Of a stretch of 64,000 bases of DNA, positions 1 to 8,117 are shown in pieces; position 1 is the first letter of the stretch; each line of letters begins with the position of its first letter. Made by a program: the position numbers and the translations under genes. This DNA comes from Rhodobacteraceae bacterium CCMM004 (GTDB lineage: Bacteria > Pseudomonadota > Alphaproteobacteria > Rhodobacterales > Rhodobacteraceae), in NCBI GenBank assembly GCA_004005435.1, contig RZWH01000005.1, forward strand, positions 266,837 to 330,836, read 5' to 3'. Under the pieces are notes generated by a model, which saw only the letters and a program-made list of their open reading frames with translations, did no database searches and was not told the DNA's origin.

Positions 1-537
1 CCGGTTCTGTTCAACCAGCAGGAAATCCCCGAGGCCGACGTGACGATCAAGGCCACGGGATACCAGTGGTACTGGGGCTACGAGTATCCCGACCACGAGT
101 TCGCCTTCGACAGCTTCATGATCGGGTACGGCGAGGGCAATCTCAGCCCCTCCATCGTCGAGCAGTTGGAAGAGGCGGGCTATACCGCCGACGAGTTCCG
201 CCTGGCCACCGACACCGCGATGGTGGTCCCTGTGGGCAAGACCGTGGTGGTGCAGGTGACGGCCGCCGACGTGATCCACTCGTGGACCATCCCCGCCTTC
301 GGGGTCAAGCAGGACGGCGTGCCCGGCCGCCTGGCCGAGCTGTGGTTCCGCGCCGACCGCGAGGGCGTGTATTTCGGCCAGTGCTCCGAGCTCTGCGGCA
401 AGGATCACGCCTATATGCCGATCACCGTGAAGGTGGTGAGCGAGGAAGTCTACGAGGCCTGGCTGGACGAGGCCATCGCGCAATACGCCGGCACCCCCCG
501 CGCCGAGGCCGGGGTGCAGGTCGCCGCCGCCGAGTGA
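1..537 (+). CDS. coxB: Cytochrome c oxidase subunit II, 5'-truncated by window edge
   Basis: Subunit II of an aa3-type haem-copper oxidase; it receives electrons from cytochrome c at its periplasmic CuA centre. The reading frame is open from base 1, so 178 C-terminal residues are visible and the signal peptide and transmembrane hairpin lie outside. In the visible part, an aromatic stretch [11 protein letters not shown] (about residues 20-30) and the CuA ligands are intact: His in VIHSW (about 93), then [14 protein letters not shown] with Cys128, Cys132, His136 and Met139. It heads the ctaB-ctaG-coxC-surf1 cluster. Subunit I is not in the window, as is common because it is often encoded elsewhere in Rhodobacterales. 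Confidence 0.96.
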   Translation, partial: PVLFNQQEIPEADVTIKATGYQWYWGYEYPDHEFAFDSFMIGYGEGNLSPSIVEQLEEAGYTADEFRLATDTAMVVPVGKTVVVQVTAADVIHSWTIPAFGVKQDGVPGRLAELWFRADREGVYFGQCSELCGKDHAYMPITVKVVSEEVYEAWLDEAIAQYAGTPRAEAGVQVAAAE

Positions 538-593
538 CGTTGCCCTGAGGGCGGGGCCGGCCCCGCCCCGCCGCCCATCCGCACGGATTTCCG

Positions 594-1538
594 ATGACCG
601 ACGCCACGACCCAGATCGACGCCGCGCCCTACGAGCCGACCTTCGGTGACTACGTCGCGCTGCTCAAACCGCGGGTGATGTCGCTCGTGGTGTTCACCGC
701 ATTCGTGGGTCTGTTGGTGGCGCCGGTGCCGGTGCACCCCTTCGTGGGTTTCTGCGCGATCCTGTTCATCGCTGTGGGGGCAGGTGCGTCCGGTGCGCTG
801 AACATGTGGTGGGACGCCGACATCGACGCCGTGATGCGCCGCACCGCGCGCCGGCCGATCCCCTCGGGCCGGGTCGCACCGGGCGAGGCGCTGGCCGTGG
901 GGCTGGGCCTGTCGCTGTTGTCGGTGGTGATGCTGGGGCTGACGGCGGGGTGGCTCGCCGCAGGGCTCCTGGCGTTCACCATCTTCTTCTACGCCGTGAT
1001 CTATTCCATGTGGCTGAAGCGGTCGACTCCGCAGAACATCGTCATCGGCGGCGCCGCCGGCGCCTTCCCCCCACTGATCGGTTGGGTCTGCGCCACCGGA
1101 TCGGTGTCGGTCGAGGCGCTGTTGATGTTCGGCCTGATCTTTATGTGGACGCCGCCGCATTTCTGGGCCCTGGCCCTGTTCATGAAGTCCGACTACCACG
1201 ACGCTGGCATCCCGATGCTGACCGTCACCCATGGCCGCCGCGCCACCCGGGCGCATATCCTGGTCTACACCGCGTTCCTGGTTCCCGTGGCGCTGGGCCT
1301 GGCGCTGACCGCAATTGGCGGGCCGGTCTATCTGGTCACCGCCGTGGTCCTGAACGCGCTGTTCATGAAGGGCGCCTGGGAGATCTGGCGCCGCGACGAG
1401 GCGGCGGCCGAGGCCGACGCCTATGCCGTGGAGAAGCGCGTCTTCCGCTTTTCGCTCTGGTATCTGTTCCTGCATTTCGGCGCGCTCCTGGCCGACGCCG
1501 CCCTGCGCGCGACGAACCTTACATGGGGGATCCTCTGA
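594..1538 (+). CDS. ctaB: Protoheme IX farnesyltransferase (haem O synthase)
   Basis: Inner-membrane UbiA-family prenyltransferase that attaches a farnesyl group to haem B, giving haem O for the oxidase subunit I. The 314-residue protein has about eight to nine hydrophobic segments. The first Asp-rich prenyl-diphosphate motif is seen as N70-x3-D74-x3-D78 followed by [11 protein letters not shown], and a second conserved loop carries [11 protein letters not shown]. It follows coxB after 56 bases and its TGA overlaps the next ATG (TGATG), so it is probably translationally coupled with the small downstream gene. The name cyoE/ctaB is used for the same family; the operon context supports ctaB. 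Confidence 0.96.
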   Translation: MTDATTQIDAAPYEPTFGDYVALLKPRVMSLVVFTAFVGLLVAPVPVHPFVGFCAILFIAVGAGASGALNMWWDADIDAVMRRTARRPIPSGRVAPGEALAVGLGLSLLSVVMLGLTAGWLAAGLLAFTIFFYAVIYSMWLKRSTPQNIVIGGAAGAFPPLIGWVCATGSVSVEALLMFGLIFMWTPPHFWALALFMKSDYHDAGIPMLTVTHGRRATRAHILVYTAFLVPVALGLALTAIGGPVYLVTAVVLNALFMKGAWEIWRRDEAAAEADAYAVEKRVFRFSLWYLFLHFGALLADAALRATNLTWGIL

Positions 1539-1729
1539 TGACGATCCGCGTCGAACACGACCTGCACCGCCGCCGCCTCAGCCGCAACGTGGGCGTCGGC
1601 CTGACTCTGGTGGCGCTGATCGCCATCGTCTTCGGCCTCACCGTGGTCAAGGTGCGGCAGGTCGGCTTCACCCAGGGCTTCGACCATACGGTGCGGCCCG
1701 AGTTGATCCCGGTGGAGGACAGCCGATGA
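1538..1729 (+). CDS. Small single-span membrane protein between ctaB and ctaG
   Basis: A 63-residue protein: charged N-terminus (EHDLHRRRLSRN), one hydrophobic segment at about residues 18-37, then a short tail. The ATG overlaps the ctaB stop and its own TGA overlaps the ctaG start, so it is squeezed by translational coupling into the assembly operon. Small one-span proteins in this position are common in alphaproteobacterial cox operons (ORF2/CoxF-like), which makes a role in oxidase assembly likely. I cannot assign a biochemical function from the sequence, and it has no cysteine or histidine cluster that would suggest metal binding. Confidence 0.8.
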   Translation: MTIRVEHDLHRRRLSRNVGVGLTLVALIAIVFGLTVVKVRQVGFTQGFDHTVRPELIPVEDSR

Positions 1730-2289
1730 CCCTCGACGGCAAAACCCGCACCGCGCTCCAAGGCGCCGGCGTCGTCCTGTTCATGGGCAGCCTCGCCTGG
1801 GCCAGCGTTCCGCTCTACGACTGGTTCTGCCGCGTGACGGGCTACGGCGGCGCCACCGGCGTGTCCGAGGTCGCTCCAGACGCGGTGCTCGACCGGACCA
1901 TCACGGTCCGCTTCGACGCCTCGCTGGAGCGCGACATGCCCTGGCAGTTCAAACCGGTGGTGCGCGAGATGGAGGTCCGCATCGGCGAGACGAACCTCGC
2001 CTTCTACGAGGCCTACAACCCCACCGACGTCGCCGTCGCCGGGTCCGCCAGCTACAACGTCGCGCCGTTCCAGGCCGGTGGGTTTTTCTCCAAGATCGAC
2101 TGCTTCTGCTTCGAAGAGCAGGTGCTGCAACCCGGCGAGCGGGTGCAGATGCCCGTGACCTTCTACGTCGATCCCGAGATCGTCGAGGATCGCGACGGGA
2201 AGTTTGTGAATCACATCACCCTGTCCTACACCTTCTACCAAATCGACCTGCCCGAGACAGAAGAGCAGGCACGGCTGGACCTGAACTGA
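1726..2289 (+). CDS. ctaG: Cytochrome c oxidase copper-assembly protein CtaG (Cox11 family)
   Basis: Membrane-anchored periplasmic chaperone that delivers copper to the CuB site of subunit I. The chosen ATG overlaps the preceding TGA and gives 187 residues, the usual length. There is one N-terminal transmembrane segment (about residues 11-28) followed by an immunoglobulin-like domain. The copper-binding motif is present as IDCFCFEEQ with Cys126 and Cys128, and a further Cys35 lies just after the membrane segment, as in Cox11. The upstream in-frame extension to 1423 is rejected because it would run through ctaB. Confidence 0.95.
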   Translation: MTLDGKTRTALQGAGVVLFMGSLAWASVPLYDWFCRVTGYGGATGVSEVAPDAVLDRTITVRFDASLERDMPWQFKPVVREMEVRIGETNLAFYEAYNPTDVAVAGSASYNVAPFQAGGFFSKIDCFCFEEQVLQPGERVQMPVTFYVDPEIVEDRDGKFVNHITLSYTFYQIDLPETEEQARLDLN

Positions 2290-2317
2290 GGTCCCACGAC
2301 ACGAGGGAACACCGCCG

Positions 2318-3109
2318 ATGGCGCACGAGAAAAACCACGACTACCATATCCTCAACCCCTCGGTCTGGCCCTTCGTGGGCGCGGTCGGGGCGTTCGTCAT
2401 GCTGGTCGGCGCGGTGCTGTGGATGAAGGGCATGACGCCGTTCATGTTCTTCATCGGCTTCGCCGTGGTCCTCTACGTGATGTATGCGTGGTGGGCCGAC
2501 GTGGTGGCGGAATCGAACCAGGGCGACCACACGCCGGTGGTGCGGATCGGCCTGCGCTACGGTTTCATCCTATTCATCATGTCCGAGGTGATGTTCTTTG
2601 CCGCGTGGTTCTGGTCGTTCTTCAAGCACGCCATGTACCCGATGGAGACGTTCAGCGAGGGCCAGTGGCCGCCCCCGTCGATCGAGGTCTTCGACCCCTG
2701 GCACCTGCCGCTGATCAACACGCTGATCCTGCTGTGCTCGGGCGCGGCGGCGACCTGGGCGCATCACGCGCTGGTGCACGAGGACAACCGCGAGGACGTC
2801 AAGTGGGGGCTGATCCTGGCCGTGGTGCTGGGCGTGATCTTTACCATCCTGCAGATCTACGAGTACAGCCACGCCGCCTTCGGCTTTGCCGGGAACATCT
2901 ACGGCGCCAACTTCTTCATGGCGACGGGCTTTCACGGCGCGCATGTGGTGATCGGCACGATCTTTCTCTTCGTTTGCTATCTGCGGGTGCGCGCCGGGCA
3001 CTTCACCCAGGAAAAGCACATCGGCTTCGAGGCGGCGGCCTGGTATTGGCACTTCGTCGACGTGGTCTGGCTGTTCCTCTTTGCGGCGATCTACATCTGG
3101 GGGAGCTGA
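2318..3109 (+). CDS. coxC: Cytochrome c oxidase subunit III
   Basis: Integral membrane subunit III (also called CtaE) of the aa3 oxidase; it binds lipid and stabilises subunit I during turnover. The 263 residues contain seven hydrophobic segments. The family Glu/His-rich segments are recognisable, for example [14 protein letters not shown] and the C-terminal stretch [19 protein letters not shown]. It starts 28 bases after ctaG, with GAGGGAAC before the ATG as a plausible ribosome site. It belongs to the same transcription unit as coxB, ctaB and ctaG. Confidence 0.97.
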   Translation: MAHEKNHDYHILNPSVWPFVGAVGAFVMLVGAVLWMKGMTPFMFFIGFAVVLYVMYAWWADVVAESNQGDHTPVVRIGLRYGFILFIMSEVMFFAAWFWSFFKHAMYPMETFSEGQWPPPSIEVFDPWHLPLINTLILLCSGAAATWAHHALVHEDNREDVKWGLILAVVLGVIFTILQIYEYSHAAFGFAGNIYGANFFMATGFHGAHVVIGTIFLFVCYLRVRAGHFTQEKHIGFEAAAWYWHFVDVVWLFLFAAIYIWGS

Positions 3110-3139
3110 CGCCGCTGGCGCGGCGTGCCTTCGGCGAGG

Positions 3140-3180
3140 GTATTTGAGCCAAGATGAAGGGGCGGCGGGGCATCCGCCGC
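3140..3180. repeat. TATTT-GCCAAGATGAAG intergenic element, copy 1
   Basis: GTATTTGAGCCAAGATGAAG (3140-3159) matches 19 of 20 bases of a second copy at 7155-7174. It is followed by a GC hairpin at about 3159-3183: a ten-pair stem with one G-T pair and the loop GGCAT. It lies between coxC and surf1. The conserved core followed or preceded by a hairpin suggests a dispersed intergenic element or part of a terminator. Confidence 0.6.
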
Positions 3181-3206
3181 TCCTTCGCACGTAATGGGGA
3201 CGCATC

Positions 3207-3851
3207 ATGCGGTGGATCGGTCTGGCCATTCTGGGCCTCGGCGGGGTCGCCGTGCTGGTGCGGCTGGGCATCTGGCAGCTCGACCGTCTGGAGGAAAAGA
3301 CCGCCTACATCGCCCGCATCGAGGCCGGGATCGCGGCGATGCCCGTGCCGCTCCCGCCCGCGCCGACGGCCGAGGACGAGTTCCTGCCGGTGGCCGTCAC
3401 GGGGGAGGTGGGCGACGGCGCGCTGCGCTTTGTCCATTCCGCCAACGCCTCGGGGCTGGTCGTGCCCCTCGCCACGCCAGAGGGGCGGGTGCTGGCCGAT
3501 CTGGGGCTGATCGCGCCGGACGCGATGCCGGACCTCGCCGGCGCGGTTCTGTCGGTCGAGGGCAACCTTGCCTTCCCGCAGGGCGATGGGGAGGGCCTGC
3601 GCCCCGATGCGCCCAATCCCTGGACCCAGCGCAACGTCGCCGCGATGGCCGATCTGCTAGACACCCGCCCGGTCCTGGTCGTGGCGCGGCGAGTGGACCC
3701 CGCCCCCGCCGGGGTGCGCCCCTTTCCCATCACCACCGACGGCATTCCCAACAACCATCTGGGCTATGCGGTGCAGTGGTTCGGCATGGCGGCGGTCTGG
3801 GCGGGGATGGCCGGACTCTTAGGCTGGCGCATGATGCGCCGGAGCGTGTAA
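3207..3851 (+). CDS. SURF1 family oxidase assembly protein
   Basis: Membrane protein that helps insert haem a into cytochrome oxidase subunit I. The 214 residues show the family plan: an N-terminal transmembrane helix (about 3-18) followed by the typical LGIWQLDRLEEK segment, a periplasmic domain, and a second helix near the C-terminus (about 188-206) preceded by the conserved NNHLGYAVQWFGMA. The length is a little below the usual 220-250. It is the last oxidase-related gene of the cluster; thrC follows after 10 bases and may share the transcript. Confidence 0.93.
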   Translation: MRWIGLAILGLGGVAVLVRLGIWQLDRLEEKTAYIARIEAGIAAMPVPLPPAPTAEDEFLPVAVTGEVGDGALRFVHSANASGLVVPLATPEGRVLADLGLIAPDAMPDLAGAVLSVEGNLAFPQGDGEGLRPDAPNPWTQRNVAAMADLLDTRPVLVVARRVDPAPAGVRPFPITTDGIPNNHLGYAVQWFGMAAVWAGMAGLLGWRMMRRSV

Positions 3852-3861
3852 GGACCCACCG

Positions 3862-5250
3862 ATGAAGTATGTCTCCACGCGGGGCGCGGCCCCTGTTCTC
3901 GGCTTCGAAGACGCGATGCTGGCCGGACTGGCCCGCGACGGCGGCCTCTACGTGCCCGAGGAGATCCCGCAGATGGCGCCGGGCGACATCGCCGCGCTGG
4001 CGGGACTGCCCTACGAGGAGATCGCGTTCCGGGTCATGCGGCCGTTCCTGGGCGGCGCTCTGAGCGACGACCGCTTTGCCGAGCTGATCGCGGCCGCCTA
4101 TGCGGGCTTCGACCACGACGCGCGCGCGCCCTTGGTGCAGATCGGCCCGAACCAGTTCCTGTGCGAGCTGTTCCACGGGCCGACGCTGGCCTTCAAGGAC
4201 TTTGCGATGCAGCTCATCGGCCAGCTCTTTCAGGACGCGATGGCGCGGCGGGGCGACCGTCTGACCATCGTGGGTGCGACCAGCGGCGATACCGGCAGCG
4301 CCGCCATCGAGGCGTTCCGGGGCCTCGACGCGGTCGAGTGCTTCATCCTCTATCCCCACGGCCGGGTCAGCGAGGTGCAGCGTCGGCAGATGACCACGCC
4401 GGACGAGCCCAACGTGCACGCCCTGGCGGTCGACGGCGACTTCGACGCCTGCCAGGCCCAGGTCAAGGCGATGTTCAACGACCACGTCTTTCGCGACCGG
4501 GTGCACCTGACGGCGGTGAACTCGATCAACTGGGCGCGGGTGCTGGCGCAGGTGGTCTACTACTTCTCGTCCGCCGCCAACCTGGGTGCGCCCCACCGCC
4601 CGGTCGGTTTCACCGTGCCCACGGGCAATTTCGGCGACATCTTCGCCGGGTGGATCGCGCGGTCCATGGGGCTGCCCATCGACCGGCTGGTCATCGCCAC
4701 CAATCGCAACGACATCCTGCACCGCACGCTGGTGACCGGGCGGCACGACAAGGCCGGGGTGCATCCCACGATCAGCCCGTCCATGGACATCGAGGTGTCG
4801 TCGAACTTCGAGCGCGCGCTCTACATGGCCTACGATCGCGACGGCGCGGCGGTCGGGCGGCTGATGGAGGAGTTGTCCTGCGACGGCGGCTTCCCGGTGA
4901 GCCAGGGCGCGCTGGAGACGCTGCGCGAGACCTATCTGTCCGGCCGCGCCGACGAGGACGAGACCCGCGCCACCATCCGCGAGATGCACGCACGGACGGG
5001 CGAGGTTCTGTGCCCCCATACCGCCGTGGGGGTCAAGGTCGCGGCCGAGCATCGGGGCGCGGCACCGATGGTCACCCTCGCGACCGCCCACCCGGCCAAG
5101 TTCCCAGAGGCGGTGGCGGCGGCGACGGGGTATCATCCGCCTCTTCCAAACCGGATGCGCGATCTCTATGACAGGCCGGAACGGCTGCGACGGGTGCCCA
5201 ACGACCTGACCGCGCTGCAAAACGTGATCGGGGAGCGGGTGACGACGTGA
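3862..5250 (+). CDS. thrC: Threonine synthase
   Basis: PLP enzyme that converts O-phosphohomoserine to L-threonine. The 462-residue length fits the longer class of threonine synthases. The PLP lysine is Lys112 in GPTLAFKDFAMQ; the phosphate-binding region follows in VGATSGDTGSAA, and the C-terminal region has LATAHPAKFPEAV. The gene lies between surf1 and an M16 peptidase gene, an order known from Rhodobacterales, and overlaps the next start by four bases. Confidence 0.96.
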   Translation: MKYVSTRGAAPVLGFEDAMLAGLARDGGLYVPEEIPQMAPGDIAALAGLPYEEIAFRVMRPFLGGALSDDRFAELIAAAYAGFDHDARAPLVQIGPNQFLCELFHGPTLAFKDFAMQLIGQLFQDAMARRGDRLTIVGATSGDTGSAAIEAFRGLDAVECFILYPHGRVSEVQRRQMTTPDEPNVHALAVDGDFDACQAQVKAMFNDHVFRDRVHLTAVNSINWARVLAQVVYYFSSAANLGAPHRPVGFTVPTGNFGDIFAGWIARSMGLPIDRLVIATNRNDILHRTLVTGRHDKAGVHPTISPSMDIEVSSNFERALYMAYDRDGAAVGRLMEELSCDGGFPVSQGALETLRETYLSGRADEDETRATIREMHARTGEVLCPHTAVGVKVAAEHRGAAPMVTLATAHPAKFPEAVAAATGYHPPLPNRMRDLYDRPERLRRVPNDLTALQNVIGERVTT

Positions 5251-6509
5251 CGGTCGAGATGCATACTTTGGCCAATGGGCTGAGGATCGTGACCGAGCGG
5301 ATGCCGGGGCTCAAGTCGGCCAGCGTCGGGCTTTGGATCACCGCCGGCGGACGGCACGAGCGCGCCGAGCAGAACGGCATCGCGCATTTCCTGGAGCATA
5401 TGGCGTTCAAGGGGACCAAGCGGCGCACGTCGCTCCAGATCGCCGAGGCCATCGAGGACGTGGGCGGCTATATCAACGCCTATACAAGCCGCGAGATGAC
5501 CGCCTACTACGCCCGGGTGCTGGAGCCCGATGTGCCCCTGGCACTGGACGTCATTTCGGACATCGTGCTGAACCCGGTCTTCGACCTCTCCGAGATCGAG
5601 GTCGAGCGCGGGGTGATCCTGCAAGAGATCGGTCAGGCGCTCGACACTCCCGACGACATCGTCTTCGACTGGTTGCAGGAGGTCGCCTATCCGGACCAGC
5701 CCTTGGGCCGCTCGATCCTGGGACCGTCCGAGAAGGTGTCGGTCTTCGGCCGCGACGACCTCTCGCGGTTCGTGGCCGAACGCTACGGGCCGGGCGAGAT
5801 GATCCTGTCCGCCGCCGGGGCCATCGACCACGAGGCCGTGGTCCGGCAGGCCGAAGCAATTTTTGGCGACCGGCCGGCGCGGCCGCGCCGCGCGGTCGAA
5901 CCGGCGCAGTTCGTCGGCGGCGAGCGCCGTGAAGTCCGCGATCTGGAGCAGGTGCATTTCGCCCTGGCCTTCGAGTCGCCCGACTACTGCGCGCCCGACA
6001 TCTATTCGGCACAGATCTTTGCCACGGCGCTCGGCGGCGGGATGTCATCGCGCCTGTTCCAGGAGGTGCGGGAAAAACGCGGCCTGTGCTATTCGATCTT
6101 CGCCCAGGCCGGGGCGTATGCCGACAGCGGCATGATGACGATCTATGCCGGCACCTCGGCCGATCAGATCGACGCCCTGGTCGGCCTGACCGCTGATGAG
6201 ATGCGCCGGTCGGCCGACGACATGAGCCCCGCCGAGGTCGCGCGCGCCCGGGCGCAGATGAAGGCGGGGCTGCTGATGGGGCTGGAGAGCCCGTCGAGCC
6301 GGGCCGAACGGCTGGCGCGCCTGTTGTCGATCTGGGGTCGGGTGCCCGATCTGGACGAGACGGTCGCGCGCATCGACGCGGTGACCACCGGCGACGTCCG
6401 CGATTTCGCCGCCAACATGGCGACGTCGGGGCAGGCGGCGCTGGCGCTCTATGGCCCCGTGTCGAAGGCGCCGGGACTGGAGGCGCTGACCGGACATCTG
6501 GCGGCCTGA
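5247..6509 (+). CDS. M16 family zinc peptidase (processing-peptidase-like)
   Basis: Zinc metallopeptidase of the pitrilysin/mitochondrial processing peptidase family; the bacterial substrate is uncertain. The inverted zinc motif HFLEH is at residues 47-51 followed by MAFKGT, and the third ligand is probably Glu128 in VILQEIGQ, 77 residues further on, as expected. The 420 residues cover the active N-terminal domain and the inactive C-terminal domain, which carries the glycine-rich GGGMSSRLFQEVREKRGLCYS. No signal peptide is evident, so a cytoplasmic location is inferred. Its ATG overlaps the thrC stop. Confidence 0.93.
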   Translation: MTVEMHTLANGLRIVTERMPGLKSASVGLWITAGGRHERAEQNGIAHFLEHMAFKGTKRRTSLQIAEAIEDVGGYINAYTSREMTAYYARVLEPDVPLALDVISDIVLNPVFDLSEIEVERGVILQEIGQALDTPDDIVFDWLQEVAYPDQPLGRSILGPSEKVSVFGRDDLSRFVAERYGPGEMILSAAGAIDHEAVVRQAEAIFGDRPARPRRAVEPAQFVGGERREVRDLEQVHFALAFESPDYCAPDIYSAQIFATALGGGMSSRLFQEVREKRGLCYSIFAQAGAYADSGMMTIYAGTSADQIDALVGLTADEMRRSADDMSPAEVARARAQMKAGLLMGLESPSSRAERLARLLSIWGRVPDLDETVARIDAVTTGDVRDFAANMATSGQAALALYGPVSKAPGLEALTGHLAA

Positions 6510-7093
6510 TGCGCCTCACCCGGCGCAAGGTCCGCATCGACACCGAACGGATGATCCTGCGCCCGCCGCAGCACAGCGACTTTCGCGCCTGGACGGCGCT
6601 GCGGCGCGACAGCCGCGAGTTCCTCACGCCCTGGGAGCCGACCTGGGCCGCCGACCACCTGACGCGCAAGAGCTTTACCAACCGCGTCTACTGGGCCCAC
6701 AGGTCGATCGCGAACGGCACGGCGCTGCCCCTGTTCCTGATCCGCCACGAGGACGACACGCTCCTCGGGGCGATCACCCTGGACCATATCCGCCGCGGAC
6801 CGGCCCAGGCGGGGACGACGGGCTATTGGATCGGCGCCCCCTTCGCCCGTCAGGGATACATGTCCGAGGCCATCGGCGCCGTCGTCAACTACGCCTTCAC
6901 CGTGCTCGATCTCAGCCGGATCGAGGCCGCCTGCCTGGCCGAGAACGCCGCCAGCCGGGCGGTGCTGGAGCGGGCGGGCTACAAATACGAGGGCGTCGCC
7001 CAGAGCTATCTCCAGATCGCGGGGCGGTGGCGCAACCACGTGCTCTACGCCAACCTGCGGCACGACCGGCGGGGGCGCACCCAGGCGGGGTGA
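6509..7093 (+). CDS. GNAT acetyltransferase, RimJ/RimL type
   Basis: A 194-residue acetyl-CoA-dependent N-acetyltransferase. It begins with a strand typical of RimJ-like enzymes (RIDTERMILRPPQHSDF) and has the acetyl-CoA segment GYWIGAPFARQGYMSEAI at about residues 107-124, then AACLAENAASRAVLERAGY, the usual C-terminal motif. RimJ/RimL act on ribosomal protein N-termini; the actual substrate here cannot be read from the sequence. The start overlaps the M16 peptidase stop (TGATG), so it is probably the last gene of the thrC transcript. Confidence 0.9.
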   Translation: MRLTRRKVRIDTERMILRPPQHSDFRAWTALRRDSREFLTPWEPTWAADHLTRKSFTNRVYWAHRSIANGTALPLFLIRHEDDTLLGAITLDHIRRGPAQAGTTGYWIGAPFARQGYMSEAIGAVVNYAFTVLDLSRIEAACLAENAASRAVLERAGYKYEGVAQSYLQIAGRWRNHVLYANLRHDRRGRTQAG

Positions 7094-7122
7094 CGGTGCG
7101 CGCGGGCGGCTGCGGCATGCCT

Positions 7123-7155
7123 GTGGGGGTTTCACACCCCCACGCCCCCGTGGGG
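7123..7155. terminator. Alternative overlapping hairpins after the GNAT gene
   Basis: Two mutually exclusive GC hairpins share the bases CCCCAC. The first pairs GTGGGGGT (7123-7130) with ACCCCCAC (7136-7143) around TTCAC. The second pairs CCCCACG (7138-7144) with CGTGGGG (7149-7155) around CCCC and is followed by TATTT. The position after the last gene of the unit makes a terminator the simplest reading. Confidence 0.6.
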
Positions 7156-7174
7156 TATTTCAGCCAAGATGAAG
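7155..7174. repeat. TATTT-GCCAAGATGAAG intergenic element, copy 2
   Basis: GTATTTCAGCCAAGATGAAG differs by one base from the copy at 3140-3159. Here it immediately follows the overlapping hairpins that end the GNAT gene. Only two copies are present in the window, both in gaps of the same gene block. Confidence 0.65.
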
Positions 7175-7277
7175 GGCAGGGGCGGAAGGCCGCAGGAAAT
7201 GCGTGGGACACGGGCCCGGAGCGGTCTAAGTGAATGGGGCAAGCCCGGTCTGCGGCAGTCTTGAGGGATCAAAGACG

Positions 7278-8117
7278 ATGCGCAACGTTTTCTCGCTCGT
7301 TCTAGCGGTCGCGGCACTTGTGTGGGTTGGGCCCGCATCCGCGCAGGACGACCGCCGCCCCAGCCACTGCATCGCCATCGCCGACGCCGCGCCGGGGATC
7401 GAGTATCTGCACAAGGCCAGTCTCGCGCCCCCCGCGGATCCCTGGAGCGTGCGTATCCGCTATGTCGCGCACTCCATGTTCCTGATCCAGGAGGCAGGGG
7501 GCCTCAGCGCCGTGACCGACTACAACGGGTTCCTGGGCTCGGCCGATTTCGTCCCCGATGTCGCCACCATGAACCACGCCCATTCCAGCCACTGGACGGC
7601 GATGCCCGACCCGCGCATCCCCCACGTCCTGCGCGGCTGGGGGGATGGGCGCGAAGCGTCGGAGCATTTCCTGGACCTCGGCGCCATGCTGGTGCGCAAC
7701 GTGCCCACCGACATCCGCTCGCCCTGGGACGACGGGGTCGAGAAGTTCGGCAACTCGATCTTCGTGTTCGAGGTCGCGGGTCTCTGCATCGGCCACCTGG
7801 GCCATCTGCATCACGAACCGGACGCGGCGCAGTATGCCGCGCTGGGGCGGATCGACGTGCTGATGGCGGCGGTGGATGGGGGGCTGACCGTGGACCTGCC
7901 CACGATGATCCGCATCGTCAAGCGGCTGAAATCCTCGATCGTGCTGCCGATGCACTGGTTCGGCGACGGCACGTTGCAGGCATTCCTGGCGGCCATGTCG
8001 GACGAGTTCGTCATCGACGTCCGCGACGCCTCCAGCCTGGAGGTGAGCCTCAGGACGCTGCCCGACCGGCCCACGGTGGTGGTGCTGCGCCCCGCCTTTC
8101 TCCGCGCGGACGAATGA
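7278..8117 (+). CDS. Exported metallo-beta-lactamase-fold protein with altered metal motif
   Basis: A 279-residue protein with a clear signal peptide (MRNVF, hydrophobic 5-18, cleavage near ASA-QDD at residue 23), so it acts in the periplasm. The body resembles UlaG-like beta-lactamase-fold hydrolases: His-rich motif HAHSSH at residues 100-105, GHLGHLHH at 172-178, and LPMHWFGDG with His226. The usual HxHxDH aspartate is serine here, so zinc chemistry may be changed or lost. The ATG at 7278 is chosen because it starts the signal peptide; the upstream in-frame start at 7230 would bury it. The stop overlaps the next ATG. Confidence 0.75.
   Translation: MRNVFSLVLAVAALVWVGPASAQDDRRPSHCIAIADAAPGIEYLHKASLAPPADPWSVRIRYVAHSMFLIQEAGGLSAVTDYNGFLGSADFVPDVATMNHAHSSHWTAMPDPRIPHVLRGWGDGREASEHFLDLGAMLVRNVPTDIRSPWDDGVEKFGNSIFVFEVAGLCIGHLGHLHHEPDAAQYAALGRIDVLMAAVDGGLTVDLPTMIRIVKRLKSSIVLPMHWFGDGTLQAFLAAMSDEFVIDVRDASSLEVSLRTLPDRPTVVVLRPAFLRADE

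Noticed and set aside
3730..5220. Long minus-strand open frame opposite thrC, and many similar Arg/Gly/Pro/His-rich frames opposite real genes
   Set aside because: High GC makes long open shadow frames. This one has no domain, has an Arg/Gly/Pro/His-biased composition, and thrC on the other strand is convincing. The same holds for the long frames opposite ccoN, dppA-like and others.
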